Assembly (NCBI GenBank): GCA_037389465.1 | Contig: JAZARR010000197.1 | Coordinates: forward strand, 285,501 to 349,500 | Direction of reading: 5' to 3' | DNA: 64,000 bases | Source: Baylisascaris procyonis | Lineage: Eukaryota > Nematoda > Chromadorea > Rhabditida > Ascarididae | Shown: piece by piece, positions 1-10,997 of the stretch | How the letters are laid out: each line of letters starts with the position of its first letter | Numbering within the stretch: the first letter of the stretch is position 1 | The notes under the pieces: model-generated | Database searches by the model: none | What the model was told of the DNA's origin: nothing | The model's input: the letters and a program-made list of their open reading frames with translations, nothing else | Made by a program: the position numbers and the translations under genes

Positions 1-1431
1 GAAGAAATGACCACCATTTTTATGTGAACTGAAAGGCCAATCGATGAGAACTGACAATTTGTGTTCATTTATAAAAAGTGTTTCCTTTCATTTTTTCTTT
101 TTTTTTTTTTTTGATTTCTTCATCACATATAATATTGTCTATTTGTTAGCGAAAATTGTATTTTATTTGTTTCAATTGTTTATAGAATTTTCATTGTTAA
201 TGAGACGGGTTTAAAGCCGTATAGAGGCTGACTTTTCTTTTTTTTTTTTTTTTTTTTTTTTTTTTGTTATTTATTCAATTCGTCGAAATTTTATAAATTC
301 TATTGATCTAACTGCTTCGAAAATAGCAAAAAGTTATGCAATATTTTCATTGATTTTTTATCCTCAATGTTATTGTTAATTATTATTATATTTTTTATTA
401 AATTAAATATCATTTATTTGATTTACTTAAATAATAAAATGATTATAATTTATGAAAGAGAATATTTTTTTGAAATTTGATATAATTTACGCCCTCGAGA
501 TTTGCCCGATTTATTCCCCCCTCTTAAATCTCTTTTAGCCATCATATCCGGAAATTGTTTTTTTTTTTTTTAAGAAAACCCTTATAAAAACTGTCCTTTA
601 GAGCTGATGTGTGTTATGTTTTTTCTTTATTTAAATTCATATTAACATCATTGTAACTGAATTGATACGTTATAGAATAAAAAAGCAATTTTTTATGCAT
701 ATTCTTTTGTTCTTATTCAAGCATTCCGTTCTTATCGGTATCCGTCGTATCCTATTTGTGGTTGGAGGATGTTGTAGTTGTTGAAATGAAGAGATAAGAT
801 GTGCTTATGCTACTGAACTGCGATTGTAACATTTGGCGACGACCGACCGTTCCTGGAGCCGATCTCATTACAGGATCCAAAGTTCCCTGAATAGACGATA
901 TCCTTGCCATCTCGTCAATAGCTGCGTGTAAGAAGCACTCAGTTTCCGGAAGCAATATGCCGACCGCTGGGAAGGGTGAAGTGGGAGAGGGTGTGGTGAG
1001 GAGGAAGGGGGAGGGGTTACAGAAAAAAAGAACGGAAAGGACACTTTTCAGTGCCTAGAAGCCCAGGGGTCGGAAAACAATATGCAGGGAGCGATGCATG
1101 TTGATTTTCTGCAACTGGAGGGGTCGTTTCTCGGCTGCAGAGAAGGATCCGTTTAAAAACGGAGGGGTTCTTCTTTCAATACTGTAAGTTAGTAGGAATT
1201 TTGATTCAGAAGAGGCTCATTAAGTCGGAATCACATCGAAAGATCCGAATATAGGTTTATTTTCGTTGCGTGGCACGCATTTGGCAGTGCATGGCTGCTT
1301 AAAATTTTCATCCATACCCTTGAAAGCAGCAGTACCAACGGCGGCAAGTGGTCGAAGATTGGTCCACGTAAGCAAAAACATTTCTGGCATCATCTTATGC
1401 GAAAACCTCATGAAATTGGGCAATGATTTGA
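1..1431. other. AT-rich DNA, no supported gene
   Basis: This stretch contains long T runs (around 101-112, 239-265 and 560-570) and otherwise unstructured AT-rich sequence. Around 740-1440 the base composition is less AT-rich and short open frames exist on both strands (for example minus-strand 955-752 and 1435-1220). None carries a domain I recognise, and I could not connect them with splice sites in phase, so I leave them unannotated. Confidence 0.5.
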
Positions 1432-2062
1432 TCATTTTAAAGGTGCACGACGTGGGAGGTTCATTGAGCGCGATCCGGCTTTGATGATTAACACTTGATC
1501 CAAGAATTTAGTAAGAAACTGTCCTCGGCTCATCTAGGGCTATTATGGAAAAATCTTGGACCTAAGCAACCTTTTTATCTTTATGGTCATGGTCGCGTTC
1601 TATCAATCTTTTCAAATAGTACGTCCGAGTATATGGTTCTCTTTCAAAAATCTGATTTCCGGCTCACTTGAAAGGGAATATGAACATTTTTGAGTTTGAT
1701 ATTGCAACAGGACTGCATCTCCATCCATAACGATTTATGTTCGGTGCAAATTTTGTCAACACTTTTTTTTTTACATTTTTGAAGCCGAACTTCAACCTTC
1801 TCAAGAAATAGCACACCTGCAGCTGTCTCTCTCTTTGATTTCATCGATCAGCATATCATCTTAGTGAATGTAAAACCTTAAAATTATAGATGTGTCGCTA
1901 AATAGCTTCGTTCTTGATGAGATTCAAACCTAAAAGCTTCAACTGCGGAATAGAAATTGAAAGGTTTTTAGAAGGTCCCGAATCGAAGGGTATAGAATTG
2001 TCTCGTGAAACTTTCTCTTTGATCGGATTGGTACAATTCAGTAGATTTCCCTCGAAATTCAC
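1432..2062 (-). CDS. Possible minus-strand gene, three 3' exons, unknown function
   Basis: Three minus-strand exons can be chained in phase: 2062-1930 (after a TATTTCAG acceptor, ending before GTTTGA), 1816-1668 (after GCTGCAG, ending before GTGAGC) and 1518-1432 (after GAGGACAG, ending in TGA). Together they encode 122 aa, starting VNFEGNLLNC and ending RRAPLK. I recognise no domain. The product is lysine-rich with several cysteines (KCKKKS, QSCCN). No start codon is placed. The 5' end would have to overlap the first exon and promoter of the HAP40 gene on the other strand, which is a reason for doubt. The chain could be chance in an AT-rich genome; the in-phase splice signals are the only support. 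Confidence 0.25.
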
Positions 2063-2130
2063 CTGAAATAAGCACAAAACAGGACACCAGAAATGAGTTT
2101 GTACACAACAGAAAAATAAGAAGGACGCAG

Positions 2131-2145
2131 ATTTTGCTTTTTCAG
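2131..2145 (+). promoter_or_regulatory. Putative trans-splice acceptor of the HAP40 gene
   Basis: A T-rich tract ending in TTTTTCAG sits 9 bases before the HAP40 start codon, with no in-frame coding sequence needed upstream. In nematodes this arrangement usually marks addition of a spliced leader. It could instead be a cis acceptor after a 5' UTR intron. Confidence 0.45.
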
Positions 2146-2154
2146 CGATCGAGG

Positions 2155-5100
2155 ATGTCAGAGACATATCACGATCCATGGCAGGATTATAAGGCAATAT
2201 TTGAATCTCTGAAGAAGAAGTTCCTCAAAAAGCCGAACTATGCACAGGCACTCGCAGAATTCAATAATCTTGCGCTTCGTTTCGAGTGAGTTTATTGACT
2301 TATTGATAGAAGGTGTGAGGGATATTGCGGAGAGGGAAGATCGGTGATGGTGATGACGATAACGACGATGGGAATGAGAGGGGATAGGGAGGATGGAGAT
2401 CGGGAGAAGCTATTTTCGACCTTCCTCTCTTCCTTGTACGTGAATTTTCAATTGATTTTATTAATCTTTTGACCGTTTGCCGTTCAAAAAAATTTGCATA
2501 TGGGAGAGTTGACGATGAATCGCTTTTATATATGACTTTCATTAATATAAAATCGGATGAAATAATTTAAGGAAATGACTGTATAGTATCACCCAAAGAT
2601 TTGTTTTTTTTTTTGTTAAACTGAAAAAAAAATATTACGATTGCTTGGATCATATACGAATTTTTAGATTTTTATTGATCGATAAATTGTCTCTCAATCA
2701 TATGATCAGGTTTTTTTTATTTGATTTCAATTTTATCGTTGACAATCAATGACGAAAATAATTTTCGAAAAATTATCTAATTGCGTTAATTTTAACGATT
2801 TGAGAAGACGCATAAATGCATAATTATAGAAAATAATTTATAGCTAATAATTTATACTGATTAATTTTTGAGCCTAATTAATGGTGATTATCGATTCGAC
2901 ACCTTGGCAGATTCTAAAACTTATTGAAAGTCTACCTTTTTCTGGCTACGTGGTTACCTTATTAATGAAGTTTTTTTTTGAGTTGTTGATGCCTAAAAGT
3001 AGTGTAGGAGTATAGCATTTGTAAGTTAACTTTGATATATAGACAATCGAATTTCCGTTCCCCTCTCCCCCCCAGCCTCCCTTACTTCCACCGGAAATGG
3101 ACATTTCAGGCTTAGACTTTAAAGGTGGGTATCCGGCAGGTTGGGCTTTGCATTTCCTTTCCGGAGCATTATTCTTAAATATAAAAAGTTTATATAAAAT
3201 ATTAGAATTAACATTCAGAGATGAAGAATGTGAACATTATGCGGCAATGTGTAATTATCAAATGTCAAAGATCTATGACAGTCTTGGTGATTGGAGTCTA
3301 CAATATAGTCGACTTTTAAAGGCGGCACGATTATTTCGTGATGCTGAGATTAAAACGCATGATATGTGTTCATTAGGTTTGTTGTTTCGTTTATTTTTCG
3401 CTACTTTATTGACAGATAATTATATTATATTCATATTTTAGATGGTGAATGATTAAGCTTTATTAGATGGAAATATTTTTTTTATTCTTTTTTATTGAGC
3501 TTATTGGGTGGCATTTATAAATACACAGATTATAGGAAAGCTTCGATTTGGAATTTAAAGGGAACTAAATAGAAAAACTCATTGATGAATTGATTAAAGC
3601 TGGAAGAACTCTGAGAGAATGAAAAACTCCTACTAAATATATGCAAATTCGGTTCACGGGAGGGGGGGGGGGGGGGAGGGAGGGAAGGTTTAGAGCTATA
3701 TGCTGATTGTAAGTCGAAATCGTTTTTGATATACTTAATTTGCCCAAATATAACCCTTATTCAAATTTTGGGGCTATCGAATTGAAATAGATTATTGATT
3801 AGATATGAATTAGGTAATGGCTTACATGTATGACGGTTGCAAAAAATTATTTCTTTAAAATAAACTATTAAGAAGATTTGAAGATAAACTCACCAAATCG
3901 TGCATCTTCGTTTCTTTTTTTTTTTTCTCTCTTAGGCTTTGAGTTATTTTTGTTATTAGAAGTTCTTTGAATTTAATTATGCAGTTGATGAGAAGCTTAA
4001 CTTTTGTAGTAATTTGTGCACAATCTGATTCAGTTGTTAAATGAAACATTTTTGGAATTTGATGGTACTTGAAAAAAGATTTACCAAGATTTATCTGAGG
4101 TTATGTTTCGATTCATGATTTTTTCGTATATATCCTCGAAAGGAACAATGCCCAAATCTTTGAGATAGGCATCCGGCTTATTGGATAAAAGAACATTCGA
4201 AGTGAAGCGATAGGCCATTGAAAAAGTCGGTGATTAAGTTGTAACATGAAAATATAATATAGCTGTTATTCTCGATACGATCGAGTCGAATGGGCGATGA
4301 GCCATAATGTGATCTGAAGGTTTTTGCAGGATGTTCGGACAGTTTGAACCATATGCAGGACTGCTACAATAAGGCATGCAAGGTAATCCTTGATCACAAT
4401 GGTGTATGGCTAGCAGGTCTTCATTCCACTGAATTGGCGAGCACTCTTTGTCGCCTCGATAAGCCGGAGCTTGCACTTAAATACTTCATCCGAGGTGCGC
4501 CTATGATTTCTTATTACTAATCGTTTGATCTTGACATTACCTTCAGATCAGGCTCATCCAGATTATTTACCTTTGGGGGAGAGAGGACGGAAGATGAAAG
4601 GGAAGGAAGGAAGTTTGAGAGCTATTTCACTTATAGTTTATTACCAGTTTCTTTCTTTGGGAATGGTTAAATTAATTGAATTAGAATTGAATATTTCATG
4701 CTTTATATTTCTTTTAAGTGTTTTTCATTTTCTTTCTTATCGCTATGAGTCATTTGATTCCCTTCGTTGTTTTGAATTCCGAATTCCTCGGGGAAATTTC
4801 CCATAATCCATAATTTTTGGGTAAGTACATTAGGATTGGGAAGTATTTTACCCATTGGGTAAGTACTTTAAGTAAGATGTGAATGAGGGCAAATAAACTA
4901 CCGCCGGAATAGTCATTTTAATCGGTAGAATTTTAAAATACTTCCATTAATAGTTTGGGATATGATTGAAAAGGGTAAAACATTACGGTATTCGTAGTGA
5001 TAGCAGTAGGCTGAAATGTTGAGTGAAAGGATTTATTTGCATTGATCTATACATCCTCAGTGGAGTATCCGATGTTTCATCCTGAATGTGTCGTCTCGCT

Positions 5101-5200
5101 TAGACGATATATCGGATACTGTAATCATCGCATAGATACGGTATAAACCGATGCTTACAGCAAATGATTTGTTCATTACTGTTTTAATTTGTATTTGTGC

Positions 5201-5234
<34 letters not shown>

Positions 5235-6848
5235 TTAATGATAGAGTTTTTTGAATGATTATTGCAGTTTTGAAATTTTAAGGTGCCCGTCTTCTTGAAG
5301 TGGAATTGATGAGTCGTCTTGTGGCGTTGAAAAAGTTGGCCGAATGCCAATCACGTTTGGGTTTATATTCGGATGCACTTGTAACAATTGATGAACTTTG
5401 GACGACGCATATGAAAAATTTCTCGGATGATCCAAAGTTGGTTTAATTTTCGTCAGACCTACATTTATTCGTTTTTCTTATTTAGTAGTTATCGAATTGT
5501 GGGAAGATGACTATCGAGCAATGAGAGATGGAGAAGGGATAAGGGAAGGAAGGCGTTATCGGGAAAGGAAGGGCAGATACCGTTTAGGAATAGAGAGGAG
5601 GAAGATCTGGTTGGAGAGGAATGAGAAGGATGAAAGGGGAGTACTGCACTTGGGGCGGAGAAGGGGGATGACCCGTTTAGGAATGAAAAGGAAGATCTTG
5701 TTGAAGGGGGACGAGAAAAAGAAGGATAAAGATCCCATCGGAGAACGATCTCGCGAAATATAGGAATCCTAAAGAAATACATGGAAAGGGAGAGAGAAAT
5801 CAGAATTTATCGGATTTCTTTTAATTATATTCAAGGTGATTTTATTAAAGATTTGGTCCTGGAAAAGAGTTACTCAAAGATTGCGAAATCGCATGTGTTT
5901 TATTATTACTGAGAACAAAGGTATGTTCTTATTTCTATTGCTAGGAATTTTGTTTAATTTTATTGCAGAGATTATTTTAAGTGATATTGAAGTTAATGGA
6001 GAATCGAAGGAGTTCATTTTTCCTTAGTTAAATAGATTTCAAATTTTTTAAAAAATTTTTTCTGATGGCTAAAAATTGTTTTTCAATGGATTTACGATTT
6101 CGAATACGTCTTTTTTCTCAAATATTTCTTCTTTTTTTTTTTTGATCTATCTGGTGGAGTTGTTTTTTCTATCTTTTTTGATCATCTCTGTATTTTTTTT
6201 TTTCAATGTTATTAGCGCGATTTACAGCAGTTATTAGCGCAGTATAGAAGAAAGGAAATTAGTGATGGTGCGCATCTTAGGTGTTTTTCTGTTTCAGTAT
6301 TATCTGTCACATATGCATTTTATTGTATTAATTAGGCTGTATTCTTATATTTAGATGATCTACAGGTAGCGTACAACACGTCAAGCATTGAATAAAATGT
6401 AATAAAAAAAATAATCCTTTATTTAGTGGATAAGCGTTTTTTATTTTCCTCTTCTAATCCCCTTCATATATGATACATCAATCTCCTCTACGTTTCACAG
6501 GATCTACTATGATATCGGTATTGTTTGCAGTGTACGGATATGTCACCACGACATCGACTGCTGTTGAGTATGTATGTCGATCAGATCACAACGTCATCCG
6601 AAGGTCAAGAACGATGGCAACTTGATAAGCCATCCCCATCTCGGATACGACATGAATTCCCGGCCAAGGATTCGGCACTCAATATGGAGCAGTTTATAAG
6701 TCTATATGATTTTGTTAAGGCAATTCGTATCGGAAATGTGCATATCGCAAAGAAAAGCTTCATTCGTATGGAACCATTTCTTGATGAACTTTGCTTGAAT
6801 TTAGCTGCTGATATGTTATCGATTGTTATTCATAAAGGACAATTATAG
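2155..6848 (+). CDS. F8A1: HAP40 / F8A orthologue (huntingtin-associated 40-kDa protein)
   Basis: In vertebrates HAP40 is an alpha-helical, TPR-like protein held tightly by huntingtin, and each stabilises the other. Exons: 2155-2285, 3219-3376, 4330-4494, 5283-5440 and 6531-6848, all in phase, giving 309 aa (human protein 371 aa). The N-terminal motif LKKKFLKKPNYAQA matches human LKKRFLRKPNVAEA. EDEECEHYAAMCN and LLKAARLFRDAE match the next helices, and the C-terminal helices (from HRLLLSMYVDQ) match the end of the human protein. The proline-rich insert of the human protein is absent. The start ATG lies 9 bases after a TTTTTCAG splice acceptor, suggesting a trans-spliced 5' end. The donor after exon 4 (TTG|GTTTAA) is weak; a donor three or four bases earlier plus a small missed exon is possible. 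The human F8A genes lack introns, whereas this one has four. Confidence 0.85.
3659..3688 (+). repeat. G-rich run in a HAP40 intron
   Basis: A nearly unbroken run of G with single A interruptions, in the intron between HAP40 exons 2 and 3. It could fold as a G-quadruplex. Similar G runs occur near 8346-8362 and 14489-14503. Confidence 0.6.
5204..5231. repeat. (AT)n microsatellite
   Basis: About 14 AT units in the intron just before HAP40 exon 4. Confidence 0.9.
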
Positions 6849-7293
6849 AATACAGTATTACTTCGAATAGTGCACCTGGGATTGTAATTTTGATGATGAC
6901 TTTTGGAGAGAGAATACTGTTTTATTGTACCACTACAATAATGTGATATTATATTTCTTTATTCATTTTTTCGATTATCGAGTTATTAAACGATTGATTA
7001 GTATAATACCGCAAAATTGAGATTTGTGATGAAGATGTGAATGAGTTTTTATTGAAGCACATTTTGTGCTTTTTTGAAGAGTAGTATTTAATCCGCTCAT
7101 ATATTCCATAGCTAAGCCCCATTTCAAAAATATATTAAATTGGGAAAAATTTGTCAACTTATTTACTTATTTAGAGAAATTAGCTTCCCAATTCAAAATT
7201 TATTTTGTAGTAGTCAAAAAAAAAATCATTCAAGAAAATTCGATAGAAATGTCATTCTGGAATATTCTGAAGAGGGAAAGAAATCACGGAACC

Positions 7294-7388
7294 GGCCCAT
7301 TTCCTGATGGGGAAAAAAAAGTCGGCCTATTTCCTGAAAGGGAAAAGAAAAAAGTCGACCCATTTCCTGAGCGGGAAAGAAAATGGGA
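7294..7388 (+). repeat. Minisatellite, about 32-bp unit, three copies
   Basis: Three diverged copies of a unit with the core ATTTCCTGA, then GGGAAAA and GTCG. Copies begin near 7294, 7326 and 7359. Confidence 0.75.
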
Positions 7389-9536
7389 ATCAGTCCATCT
7401 TCTATATTTCCATATGTGTTTTTTGTCGTTTTCATGCATCGGGTGAATTTTTGACAGCAATCTGATTGGATCTGTAGATGAACGTTTATTTATCTGATTG
7501 CAATTCGAGTGATCCTAATCCGAACGGTTGGAAAACTGGGATTCCTTTCCGGAATTGGATTCCTGACCGTGTTCAATTTTTGACCGGAAGTTGGAAGATC
7601 GGCTCCGATTATGTTGGCAGCCAAAAGACTGAATTACTTTTTCATGATTTTATTCCAGGTAGCTATTGTTTTTCCTTAATGGAGCTTTTTTTTGAAATAA
7701 CTGTGATGTCTGTGATCAAAACCTTTGGAACTTTAGAAAGGACATTTAAGAAAACTTTGATTTAATATGTTATCGTTTTTTTTTAAGCTTTTATTTTGTT
7801 TCAAATATCATTATTTTTTATAAATTTAATGTCGCAAATTTTTGGACGAATCTATGTTAATTGAGAGATTTGGAATCTTGCCAAATTTCATCGAATTTCG
7901 TTATTTTCTCCGCGAAATTTTTGATACGAAGGAAGTTAGACTTTGAAGACAGATTAGTAGAGAATTAAATTTGAGTTTCGTTATAAAATATGCTCAGGTT
8001 TTTTATTGGATTCTGAAGCTTATTTGTGGATTGTCTAGAAATTTGTATTTTCTAAATGAGTTGTGCATTTCCGGTTGTTCTTTATTCAATCTATGATCAT
8101 TTTTAATACCAATCGATATACGCTTAATTGTATGCGAATATTTACGTGCCATTTAATTATTTATTTAATTAACATTCATTCGGTCTGTCATTCACATATC
8201 TATAAGATCAACCGGTTAACGCGAAGCTATAATAAAATGTTCAACTCAAGTTTTTATTAAAATATATTATTTCTTATTTGTTCATATTGAGCCTCAATGA
8301 TGGTTTAGGTGGGGGTTTTGGTGGAATGGAAGATGGGTTCGTTTTTTTGGGGGGGAGGGGGTGAAATAAGTTTATAGTAAGGACACTGTGAAGTAAGGGT
8401 TATATTTATTAAGCATGAACATTTAAAAAAGCCATTTTGGAAGGTATTAATCGATAATTTAAAAAACATTTTTCATTTTAGTGATATTCTGCTACTGAAT
8501 AATATCTGAGATGATGAAAAGTCTGATATAGTGATTAAAATTTTTTTGAAGGTGGATTTTTTTTAAATTAGTGACAGCTGCAGACGAGACAACAGACAGA
8601 AAAGTGTTTATTGATTATCATCTCATTTCGAGAATACATTCTCAAATATACTTGAAATGGTGTCAGTTCACAACTTCCGTTCTACAGTGATGATACTACG
8701 CCCATATAGGGGATTACTTTGGAATTTCAAATAAAAAAGCCGGATTCAATAGCTAGGAAGAGGATTTTTTCCCAACACCTTCGTGGAGTATGAAGTAACT
8801 TCTTTTCTGTATTTTAAATCTACTAGCGAAATAAACAGCATTAATTAGCAATGAATAATTCTTTGCTACATTCTGTGTCTTGGGTCGCCGTTTTCTTTTC
8901 GTAAAGGTGACGGAAGATGGCTGTCAATAATCGCCTGTTTTAGGCACTTTCAAAACACTCAGAAATTATTTGGTTTTATGCTCATGAAGTTGAAAGGGTG
9001 ATTTGAATTATTTTATTTCAATATTTGAATCGGCATCTTAAATAAAATGACCGGAAATTTTGTCATTTTCCATCATATCGGACAATTATCAGTTTTTCCT
9101 CGTCAAATTTTTCATGATATTTGACTTTTCTTTTTTAAATGTATCAATTTCAAAAATTTTTTTTCCACTGAAATTTTTCGACGTTTATTTTTTTATTTAT
9201 GAACGGTAAAAATATGAGGATTTTAGCAAAAAATATAAGCCAATTAAATAATAATAAGATAATTAAAATTAAATTCCAATTATTTATGTATTTGAATGCG
9301 TTGTTTAATTTCTCGAATGATACACGAACCAATATGTGACAAATTTCAATGTTCCTTATGGGAAGAGGCGGGCAGCGCAATCGTTTCGTTTCCATTGGCG
9401 ACCGACTATCATAGAATGCCTGCCTTATACGTGATTGCTCATTCTGTTATCTCTCGATATCGTCGATAGTTTCGTTCTTATGAGATTATTGCATCTATTT
9501 TATTTATTTATCTATTTGAATAAATTAGATAATCAT

Positions 9537-9603
<67 letters not shown>

Positions 9604-9720
9604 TTCATTCATTCATTTAGTTAGTTATCTATTTATTTGTTTATTACTTATTTATTTATTTATTTGTTTATTTATCTATTTATTTCTATATTTATTTATT
9701 CATTCATTTATTTAATTTAT
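9537..9720 (+). repeat. (ATTT)n microsatellite
   Basis: A clean TTTA/ATTT tetranucleotide array to about 9604, followed by an imperfect tail with ATTC, AGTT and ATCT variants to about 9720. Confidence 0.9.
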
Positions 9721-10997
9721 TTTACTGTCGTGGGGTGGGAAAACACAAAAATATATGAACATGAATAGCAGAAACGAGTAAAACTTTCGTAAAGCTGCAA
9801 TATTTATGTTGTTTCGTTTCTAATAGCAAAGAACTTTTTTTTGCAGATTCAAGCGATTTAATTCTCTAGTATTACATATATGTGCTATCCTCTCCCCACC
9901 CCCCCCCCCACCCATACTGAAAGGATTGGTTCTCAAATACAAGAGGAATTATTTCTAACTGGAAAATTTTCGACATATTTTTCTCTTCTAAAAATTGTTT
10001 AACATAAAAATGTGAAAAAATTGGGAAGAAAAATGATTATGTGGGCATTTTTTTACAAAAAAGTGTCTCGAAAATATGTTGCTAAATCGTTTTGTGAGGA
10101 AAAATGAATAAATAGAAGGTATAGTGATGCTGATATTAATTGTTTGTGTCTCTTACTTAATGATTTGCCATCGTATGCTTTAAATTTGAGTTATATATGG
10201 CTATATATATGTAATAACTATGGATATAGGTATGTGATCTCTATATCCCCCCTCCTTCCCCTCATCCCTCTTCCTCTTTCTTCCACCTTCCTCCTCCTCC
10301 TCCCCCTCCTCCTTCTTTCCCTATCATATTTTGAATCTGTTTTTCGAGTGTCGAAGTTTGTTTGAGAATATATCCGTAGATTTATTATTTTTAGAATTTT
10401 TATTTATTCGTATCTGTATTTATATCACCCATCTTGGGAATATGAGATTCTATATTTATTATCCGTTTTGATTTATCCATCTTATATCTATAGATTAAGC
10501 AATATCGCTTTATCTAATGACTCAAATTTTGTTATAATTATTCATTATTTATGTTTTCCACCCTCCCCCCCCTTCCTACTTCCCGATTCCCCGGGAAGGA
10601 TATCGTCATCAGTTAAGGATTATGAACATCGACGATCGGCGTTTTATTCTCTATTAGAAAGTTCTCATTTGTATTCCAGAATGAACTGTTTTGCATAGTA
10701 ATGGATGGATGGAGATCTAATGTGGGATACTTGTTGGCGAAGTCTTCATTCAAATAGTGCAGTACCACAACAATGGGGAGTTATGAACGCTGAGTTTGGC
10801 CGAAGTTCTTTGGAAAGGCTGCGAATTACGGTCGCATTCTATCAATTGTTGCTCGTGGGGGCTGCGTTTTACTGAGAAAGAATCTATCAATTGCTTGAGA
10901 GGGCTGCGTTTTACTTATATTTCGAAACACAGCCGCGTATCGCTGCGCTCATGAAGTTTCCTTTTTCAAAGATGGTTTCCACAGAGATGATTTTCAG

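Larger units (their letters stand above)
6849..10997. other. Intergenic region between HAP40 and NEK, no gene recognised
   Basis: About 4.1 kb of AT-rich DNA. It holds a 32-bp minisatellite (7294-7388), an ATTT array (9537-9720), a C run near 9898, a pyrimidine-rich stretch (10247-10320) and a short repeated segment (GGCTGCGTTTTACT at about 10859 and 10903). Short open frames, such as 7478-7765 (+), have no domain or convincing splice context. Confidence 0.6.

Noticed and set aside
752..1435. Two minus-strand open frames (955-752 and 1435-1220) with protein-like composition
   Set aside because: No acceptor in phase joins them to the upstream exons, the best exon chain ends at 1432 in another frame, and no family is recognised.
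5489..5782. Overlapping open frames on both strands in a HAP40 intron
   Set aside because: They come from purine-rich GGGAAGG-type low-complexity sequence, with R/E/G on one strand and S/P/F/L on the other.
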